From Chlorobiota bacterium (GTDB lineage: Bacteria; Bacteroidota; Ignavibacteria; OLB7): DNA of 36,204 nt. Positions 30,942 to 36,204 of this stretch are shown in pieces. Below the pieces are notes generated by a model. It was not told the origin of the DNA, did no database searches, and saw only the letters and a program-made list of their open reading frames with translations. Each line of letters begins with the position of its first letter. The first letter of the stretch is position 1. The DNA lies in the NCBI GenBank assembly GCA_016788565.1, contig JAEUSP010000046.1, forward strand, positions 1 through 36,204. Reading direction: 5' to 3'. The position numbers and the translations under genes were made by a program.

Positions 30942-32765
30942 ATGAAGCAAACCTATCTACTGTACCCTTTGAACAATGGCAGTACGCATCTTATGCGTAC
31001 TGCCATTCGCAGCTTTCAGTATGGCATCGTAACTATGCTACTCGTGTTGAGTTGCGTGAATATATGCCATTCGCAGCCTACACCCACAATCTATAGCGTA
31101 TTTCAAACAGATTCCATCATATCAATCCCTCTTAATGAAAGGCCAAGTAATTTTCAAATTTGCTTTGATGGATCAAAAAACTACATTGTTGATGAAAACA
31201 GCCCAAAGAATCAAATTTTATTGAGAAATGCGAGCCAATGGCTTGATGATACCTTGCTGCTTGCTCTTCCTGATACGTTGTTGAATAGTAGATCGAGAAT
31301 TCAGTCAATATCAATGAACAAGCAATTCATAGTGATATCAGTATATAAGAATGTCTTTTTATTTCAAAGGATTCAAAACTCAGCAAAATATGTTCGTTTT
31401 TATGAAGTGCGCTTTCCGTGTAATTATATTAGAATTTTAAACAATACTATCGTTGGTATTTCTAGCAAAATTTCAAACATTAATCATCAAAATAAAGAGA
31501 ATGCGGCATGGCTTTTTAGAATTCCGTTAGCTGATACAGCGCATTATTATGATGGCGTAAAGCTAATTGAACCTATAGGCCTTGAATTTGATTATTTCGC
31601 TCCACAAGTTCATGTCGCTATTACTGATTCAGTAGTAATGATCGCAGATATTGTTAATTATCAAATTAGAATCTATAATCATTATGGAAATTTAATAGAT
31701 AGTCTTTCCAGAAGTACTCCATTGTGGTTTGCTAACCGTCTATACATACAGAATACAAGTTTAAAAGATAGTCTCCGAAGCCTTTCTCAATATCCAAAAA
31801 ATTGCATTGAATTGATTCGACCTTATTTTGATAGCATCAGAGTGCTTAGGCATATAGCAATGCTCAATAACAATCAACTGTTGGTTGCTTGGCAGCTTCC
31901 TGATCGCTGGATACGGAAGGATAAAACGATTGGGCCACCCAAGATGGAGTATGATGTATGGAAATATGAAAACAATAAATGGAGTCCATCAAGCATTGAT
32001 TTGACAGATATTTTGCCTGAGCCAAGTGATTCCATCGCCAGTTTTAATAACAACACTTATTTAGGCTTTAATTATTACTCTACTGATGAAGGTTTGTATA
32101 GGGTAAACCGTTGGATTCCTGAAGGTATCAACACTTCACCCTTGACATATAATGATGTTTATAGAATTCAAGATAGCATTGCTGCAATCGATAAAAATTG
32201 CTTTGCTCTATTTAGAATTAGAATCAAACCAAATGATTCACTGGTAAAGGCAAACAAAATAGAAAAATCAGAGAACCAGATTGAAAAAATGCGAACCGAT
32301 TCTTTGGTTGGCTGCACGATCAATTCTTCCCCTGAAAAGTTGTACTCTCCTGATAGTACAACTGCTGTGTTATTGCTCAATGACTATAACTGCCATGATT
32401 GCATAATCAAAACAATCAAGGCTGTTGAATATTCTGTTCAGCATACTCAAAATCCCGTAAGGGTGCTTATGCTGACACGAACGCGCAAATCAATGACAAG
32501 CAGAAAAGAGGCAATCAAGAAATATCAAAAAATATACAAGGATCATCAGCTGTTGTTTGATTGCCCCAATAGTGACAACGATAGTTGGCCACCAACTGGC
32601 ATTACTAACGGTGTTTTTGGAATGTTCGGTGTATCCAAAACGCCTGTTTTGATTGTGATTCACAAGAATCAAACAATCGAATTCATGAATTACGAAAAGA
32701 TTGACAATCTTATGGATAACCCGAATGAATTGCGTAATCAGATTGATATGGCTTTTTCTAATTGA
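30942..32765 (+). CDS. Large secreted protein with C-terminal thioredoxin-like CxxC domain
   Basis: 607 aa from ATG 30942; 590 aa from ATG 30993, which gives a neater signal peptide (MRTAIRSFQYGIVTMLLVLS...) and may be the true start. The middle (about 60-420) is a long beta-rich region without a family I can name; short strands and W/Y/D repeats suggest a propeller. The last 140 residues form a thioredoxin-like domain: TTAVLLLNDYNCHDCIIKTI with C484-x2-C487, then VRVLMLTRTRK, and SKTPVLIVIHKNQTI with the cis-proline after Thr (about 568). It follows the two Cys-pair proteins and may oxidise, reduce or transport them. Very AT-rich. Confidence 0.75.
   Translation: MKQTYLLYPLNNGSTHLMRTAIRSFQYGIVTMLLVLSCVNICHSQPTPTIYSVFQTDSIISIPLNERPSNFQICFDGSKNYIVDENSPKNQILLRNASQWLDDTLLLALPDTLLNSRSRIQSISMNKQFIVISVYKNVFLFQRIQNSAKYVRFYEVRFPCNYIRILNNTIVGISSKISNINHQNKENAAWLFRIPLADTAHYYDGVKLIEPIGLEFDYFAPQVHVAITDSVVMIADIVNYQIRIYNHYGNLIDSLSRSTPLWFANRLYIQNTSLKDSLRSLSQYPKNCIELIRPYFDSIRVLRHIAMLNNNQLLVAWQLPDRWIRKDKTIGPPKMEYDVWKYENNKWSPSSIDLTDILPEPSDSIASFNNNTYLGFNYYSTDEGLYRVNRWIPEGINTSPLTYNDVYRIQDSIAAIDKNCFALFRIRIKPNDSLVKANKIEKSENQIEKMRTDSLVGCTINSSPEKLYSPDSTTAVLLLNDYNCHDCIIKTIKAVEYSVQHTQNPVRVLMLTRTRKSMTSRKEAIKKYQKIYKDHQLLFDCPNSDNDSWPPTGITNGVFGMFGVSKTPVLIVIHKNQTIEFMNYEKIDNLMDNPNELRNQIDMAFSN
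30975..31007 (+). promoter_or_regulatory. Perfect 15-bp hairpin over the alternative start of the CxxC gene
   Basis: AATGGCAGTACGCAT (30975-30989) and its exact complement (30993-31007) with a 3-nt loop. The right arm begins with the ATG at 30993. In RNA this would be a very stable hairpin that sequesters that start codon. There is no U-run after it, so it is not a standard terminator. It could lower expression of the large protein relative to the two small ones, or be melted by ribosomes starting at 30942. Confidence 0.75.
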
Positions 32766-32813
32766 ATGAAATCACAAGGATTTTCGCAAACCACTTTCGT
32801 GGAAGCATAACTC

Positions 32814-32859
32814 AAAAAAAAATGGAGTTGAGACCGCAATCTCAACTCCATTTTTTTTT
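32814..32859. terminator. Bidirectional intrinsic terminator
   Basis: Perfect 20-bp inverted repeat (32814-32833 / 32840-32859), A9 on one side, T9 on the other, core TGGAGTTGAGA, 6-nt loop. It separates the convergent CxxC gene (plus) and OmpA-like gene (minus) and marks the right edge of the AT-rich island. A TTCGCAAACCACT motif shared with 1556-1568 lies just before it (about 32783-32795). Confidence 0.93.
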
Positions 32860-32874
32860 GCTGTTGATACTCTG

Positions 32875-34971
32875 CTAATTCTTCACCGGTGTTTTTACCA
32901 CCACATCCACTGTTCGGCTGAAGAATCGGCCTTCGGGGAGGTCGTTGTTGAAGAGCGATGTTGTTTCGCCAACGCCGGTTGCGTTTTCGGCTGGCACGTT
33001 CAGCTCTTTTGCTGTGTTGATTGCCCGCTCGCGCGATAGCTGCAAGTTATGCGATTCGTCCCCTAACCGGTCGGTGTATCCGGTAATCTGCACTTGCGAT
33101 TCGGGGGTGATCCGCTCCTTAATCGTCCGCGCAATGTTCTTGCTGGTTTCGGTCAGTGTGGCCTTGTCATAATCGAAAGTTATCAGGTTGAACCGCTCGA
33201 ACGCCATATCCCCCTGCTTCTCTTCCCGCTTCTTCTGGATGGTGATCTGCTCCACAGGCAACTCGGCTTGGGCCACTGCTTTTTTGCCGCGCGTGTCGGT
33301 TATCTCAAACCGCGTCACCAACGGCGTGCGGTCAATCGGCGCTTGTTCCTGGATGCCGGTGATGTCCCACTGCAACTGCTCCGGCGGCGTTCCTGTTCCG
33401 CTGAACTCCTTCAACATCCGCCCCCCCTGGCTGATGGTTGCTCCCCACTGGCGCGCTCCCGATTCCGCTTTCACCAACGGACGCAGCAGCACCTTCGGTG
33501 GGTCGGCGGTCCGAAGCGTGTCGCTGACGGCCACGGGGTCCAGCAGGCTCAGCGTCCGGCTGGAAATTTCCACGCGGCGGTTCTCCGCAATCCCGTCGGG
33601 GTCGGCTGGGCTGGATGCAAGCGCGGGAAGGTTCCGCGCGGCAACGTCAATCCGGTTTGGCTCAATCCCCCAACGTGAGGTCAGATATTCCTTCACTGCT
33701 TCGGCGCGGGATTTCGAGAGCGCGGTGTTGTTGGCCTCGGCCCCGGTGTTGGAGTTGGTTCCGGTCAGGGTGATTTTCGACCCTGGTGCGCGCCGCATTC
33801 TATCGCCCAAAATGTTCAGCATCTGGTAATACACCTCCATCGTTCCTTGCCCGTTCAGTTGGTCGGTTTGGAACTGCGCGGAAGCGTCGCCGCTGTACTG
33901 GCGGTAGCGCGTTGGTATCTGGGCCGAGTTGTCTTCAAAGAAAATATAGTTCAGCAGCGAGCTTGTCTGCGTGTTGATGAACTCCTCCACCCGGATTGTC
34001 ACCCCTGGCCGCTCGGTTCCGTCGGCACTTACGCCAACGGCTGCAAGCTGGGCTGCCAGCACCGGTTCGGGTGGTGGTGGCGGCGGTGGTGGGGGCGGTG
34101 GTGGAGGTGGCGGCGGCGGCGGTGGGGGAGGTGGCTCCGTGACCGGGAAGGCATACTTCAACGACGCGCCGCCGCGAAGCTGATGGATTTTCCAATCAAG
34201 GTCGCTGGTGACGTTGGTGAAGCCAAAGGAGAAGCCGATTTCTGGAGCAAGGATGAACGTTTCGGACGTGTTCAGCGGAAGCTCATAATCGGCACCGATC
34301 ACCCCGGCAACCCGCAGCCCGGTGTTGGCAAGCTCGCCGGAAACAGGATTTCGCACACGGGTGTTCTGTCCGTTATCGCCGATGAATGTGGCGGAAGAAG
34401 GGGAGACCAACTGCTCCTGCTGGGTGAAGTTTTTGGTCATAAAAACCCCAACTTCCGGCCCCAGCCGGACTGTCAACGGCATATCGTGGATTGGCCGCCA
34501 TCCCAGCAGAATTTCGCTGCCAACCATTCCCAACGTGGCATCAAGGCTGTACTGGCTGATGCCGCTGGCGGTGTCGTTGCCAACAACGATTGGGCCGATA
34601 TGGGCATCGGCAGTTTGCGTTGCGGCAAGTGAGTACAAGCCGGCGCGGGCAATCAGCCGGAATTGCTCGTCGAACGGAAGCTCGAACAGTGCTCCAACGG
34701 CGTACCCCATTCCGGTGCCGCCGGTGAAGCCAACGTCATCCAGTGCCATGCAGTTTGGCGTGCCGGGGATTCCGAAGAACTGGCTGCTGTGGATATTCAG
34801 CCCCAAGTTCCCAAACAGGCCGATGCGTGGCTGAAGGCGTTGTTCGGCCAATTTTTGTTCTGGCGTTTTTGTGCTGCGTGGTTCCTGCTGCCCAAGCGTT
34901 GGCAACGCCAGCAAGGGCCACAGAAACAGCAAGCAGAGAAGAAGCCGGGGGAAGCGACGTATCATGGTCAT
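32875..34971 (-). CDS. Outer-membrane protein with N-terminal barrel-like domain and two OmpA domains
   Basis: 698 aa. Signal peptide MTMIRRFPRLLLCLLFLWPLLALPTLG (the second Met, at 34965, may be the start). About 45-285 is a beta-rich domain with alternating strands, GLNIHSSQFFGIPGTPNC at its start and an end in SLKYAFPV, like outer-membrane barrels. A run of 22 prolines (34069-34134) follows. Next is an OmpA-like domain (about 330-475: NYIFFEDNSAQIP ... GSKITLTGTNSN ... LSKSRAEAVKEYL ... ENRRVEISS), a linker, and a second, more canonical OmpA domain at the C-terminus (ITFDYDKATLT ... VQITGYTDRLGDESHNLQLSRERA). The OmpA domains bind peptidoglycan (diaminopimelate), so the protein should tether the outer membrane to the wall. 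Confidence 0.9.
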   Translation of the reverse strand: MTMIRRFPRLLLCLLFLWPLLALPTLGQQEPRSTKTPEQKLAEQRLQPRIGLFGNLGLNIHSSQFFGIPGTPNCMALDDVGFTGGTGMGYAVGALFELPFDEQFRLIARAGLYSLAATQTADAHIGPIVVGNDTASGISQYSLDATLGMVGSEILLGWRPIHDMPLTVRLGPEVGVFMTKNFTQQEQLVSPSSATFIGDNGQNTRVRNPVSGELANTGLRVAGVIGADYELPLNTSETFILAPEIGFSFGFTNVTSDLDWKIHQLRGGASLKYAFPVTEPPPPPPPPPPPPPPPPPPPPPPEPVLAAQLAAVGVSADGTERPGVTIRVEEFINTQTSSLLNYIFFEDNSAQIPTRYRQYSGDASAQFQTDQLNGQGTMEVYYQMLNILGDRMRRAPGSKITLTGTNSNTGAEANNTALSKSRAEAVKEYLTSRWGIEPNRIDVAARNLPALASSPADPDGIAENRRVEISSRTLSLLDPVAVSDTLRTADPPKVLLRPLVKAESGARQWGATISQGGRMLKEFSGTGTPPEQLQWDITGIQEQAPIDRTPLVTRFEITDTRGKKAVAQAELPVEQITIQKKREEKQGDMAFERFNLITFDYDKATLTETSKNIARTIKERITPESQVQITGYTDRLGDESHNLQLSRERAINTAKELNVPAENATGVGETTSLFNNDLPEGRFFSRTVDVVVKTPVKN

Positions 34972-35182
34972 TCAGAGTAGGTTAAAACGAAGATCACTTG
35001 GCCGAAAGATACGGAAGAGAGGTGGGGAATTGGTAATGGAGAATTGAGAATTGATAAGTGAGAATGGATAATTGGCTCATTTAGAGTTAGCGTGTAAAGC
35101 ATGAGTTGAGCCGGAAAATTTGTTCGACAAGGCAAATCGCGTGGCTTGATTTTCATACATTGCGCCATTCTTACGCCGTGCA

Positions 35183-35296
35183 ATAGCTTTTGGCTCTATG
35201 AGTCATCCGGTTTCCGTCAGTTTACTATGTGGTAGTAGTAGCGGTTCTACCGAATCGTTGATGTGAAATGATGGCGGGCTCATAGGGCTTTTTTAC
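35183..35296 (+). ncRNA. Candidate structured RNA element, copy 1
   Basis: First of two ~115-nt direct repeats. A 10-bp closing stem (35193-35202 with 35279-35288, one G-U) is followed by TTTTTT. Inside are two small hairpins, TACTA-TAGTA (35223-35237) and CGGT-TCT-ACCG (35242-35252). The closing stem changes in copy 2 but stays paired if G-U is allowed on the plus strand, which suggests RNA function. This is a computational inference only. Confidence 0.45.
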
Positions 35297-35310
35297 GGGT
35301 AAGCAGTTCG

Positions 35311-35424
35311 ATAGCTTTTGGCCCTATGGGCCGTCTGGTTTCTGTAGGCTTACTATTGGCGTAGTAGCGGTTCTTACCGTAAAGCTGATCTGAAATCATG
35401 GCGGGTTCATAGGGTCTTTGTTTA
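35311..35424 (+). ncRNA. Candidate structured RNA element, copy 2
   Basis: Second copy, offset by 127-128 bp. Closing stem 35321-35330 with 35406-35415 (seven Watson-Crick and three G-U pairs). The same two inner hairpins are at 35351-35366 and 35368-35379. No U-run follows (GTCTTTG). Overall similarity to copy 1 is roughly 75-80 percent by eye. Confidence 0.45.
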
Positions 35425-35559
35425 TGAATTAGCTGGAGGCATGAACAACCACGCCCCCGGCTTCGTTTTCAAAAACTCCCACTCTTTCCTCCCCTCTTCT
35501 TCGCGCCCTTTGCGTTCCCCCTTTGCGTCTTTGCGTGAACCTCTTCTCTTTCCCCCCCC

Positions 35560-36204
35560 CTACTTCGCCACATTCATCACCCGGGTCAAACGCTGCGTTG
35601 GCGTTTCTAAAATGTAGATGTAGCTGCCGCTGGGGAGTACCCCGGCGTCGAAACGAACCACGTACCGACCGCGGCGCGCGATTCCATCTACCAGGCGCAA
35701 CACCTCCTGGCCCAACGTGCTCACCACGTAGAGCTTCGTTTGGCCGCCCTCGATTAGCTCGTACTCAATCTCCGTTTCCCACGTCACAGGGTTTGGACGG
35801 TTCGGTTTCAGCACCAGCTTTCCTTCGGCTTCAATCAGCCGCAACGTTCCGAATCTGCAGATGCCGTTCAGCCGAAATTCGCCCGGCTCTGCGGTGGCCG
35901 TCACTGGCTTGCTCAACTGCAAATCTGTCAGCTTTAACGATGTGGCTTCGGCGTTGCCGAGCGTGGCGGTGAACTCGTAGCTGGCAACCTCACCGCTGCT
36001 GAACTCCGCTGGGATTTCCCCCGTCACCGGAACCAACCGCTCGCCATCGGCCACGCTCCCAATCGGTGTTGATCCCGCCGGAAACAGCAGGCTGTTGTTG
36101 AATCGAAGCACTCCGCTGAAGCTGGTCGAGCCGCTTCCAGCAAGCCCGCCGCCACTGACCTCTGCCCGAATCGGAACCCGCACCCGCTCGCCTGCCGAGG
36201 CTTC
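35560..36204 (-). CDS. T9SS-exported protein, C-terminal part (5' end outside the window)
   Basis: 215 residues visible; the frame is open to the right edge, so the N-terminus is missing (a GTG at 36183 is not a believable start). Residues EASAGERVRVPIRAEV...SGVLRFNNSLLFP look like a cohesin-like or hyaline-type beta-sandwich. The last ~80 residues are a type IX secretion sorting domain: NRPNPVTWETEIEYEL, STLGQEVLRLVDG, LPSGSYIYILETPTQRLTRVMNV, with the usual G-x-Y-[IL/F]-Y core and a basic, short C-terminal strand. Such proteins are carried across the outer membrane by the T9SS and either released or anchored after removal of the domain. Cargo function unknown. Confidence 0.85.
   Translation of the reverse strand, partial: EASAGERVRVPIRAEVSGGGLAGSGSTSFSGVLRFNNSLLFPAGSTPIGSVADGERLVPVTGEIPAEFSSGEVASYEFTATLGNAEATSLKLTDLQLSKPVTATAEPGEFRLNGICRFGTLRLIEAEGKLVLKPNRPNPVTWETEIEYELIEGGQTKLYVVSTLGQEVLRLVDGIARRGRYVVRFDAGVLPSGSYIYILETPTQRLTRVMNVAK

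Larger units (their letters stand above)
34972..35559. other. 588-bp gene-free region with tandem structured repeats
   Basis: No protein-coding gene is supported. The left part (34985-35075) has AT-rich GAGAATTGA-type near-repeats. The middle (35183-35424) holds two direct repeats described separately. The right part (35470-35555) is pyrimidine-rich, with CCTTTGCG..CTTTGCGTCTTTGCGTG-type strings that recur between genes in many bacteria. The OmpA gene's promoter must lie near 34975-35060 on the minus strand. Confidence 0.65.

Noticed and set aside
30975-31007. Intrinsic terminator inside the cassette
   Set aside because: No U-run follows the stem, and an open gene continues for 1.8 kb beyond it.
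32945-34632. Plus-strand frames opposite the OmpA-like gene, including a Gly-rich one
   Set aside because: They are antisense shadows; the Gly/Trp runs are only the complement of the polyproline codons.

Overview
The window looks like a chromosomal segment of a free-living, GC-moderate member of the Bacteroidota/Chlorobi-Ignavibacteria side of the tree (a Kapabacteria-like organism is my best guess). Evidence: a protein with a C-terminal type IX secretion sorting domain at the right edge, OmpA-type outer-membrane proteins, an ATP-dependent PEP carboxykinase, and several families of short dispersed intergenic palindromes. The lineage is inference; there is no rRNA or other marker in the window.

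Layout. 1-111: tail of an IS630-type transposase. 264-4413: PsbP-like lipoprotein, a repeat-rich gap, then corA translationally coupled to a tyrosine-recombinase-like gene with an altered active site, and a divergent YdjM-like membrane protein. 4543-8492: a 41-aa membrane ORF coupled to recO, a DegP/HtrA protease and, convergently, an aspartate-type aminotransferase. 8838-16893: dnaE; an epoxide-hydrolase-like / Old Yellow Enzyme-like operon; a GT2 glycosyltransferase; a lipoprotein with three DUF7282-like repeats. 17044-20390: fumC with a clear terminator, then an AT-richer restriction-modification pair. 20407-26391 (minus): a tight operon of Ser/Thr kinase, PP2C phosphatase, two FHA proteins and a class B penicillin-binding protein, resembling the actinobacterial pknB-pstP-fhaAB-pbpA cell-wall signalling cluster but without rodA. 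26694-28307: pckA.

28477-32860 is a distinct accessory island. It starts with an internally deleted IS66-type element. Next come a 4-bp simple repeat 4 nt before an ECF sigma factor gene, two tandem paralogous secreted small proteins with a conserved Cys-x7-Cys pair, and a large secreted protein with a C-terminal thioredoxin-like CxxC domain. The island is much AT-richer than its surroundings. I consider it the best candidate for an undescribed system.

32875-36204: a double-OmpA-domain protein with a 22-proline linker, then a gene-free stretch containing two ~115-nt direct repeats. These repeats preserve a 10-bp closing stem through G-U-compatible substitutions (candidate structured RNA, plus strand). 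Last is the 3' part of a T9SS-exported protein. No tRNA, rRNA or CRISPR array was seen.
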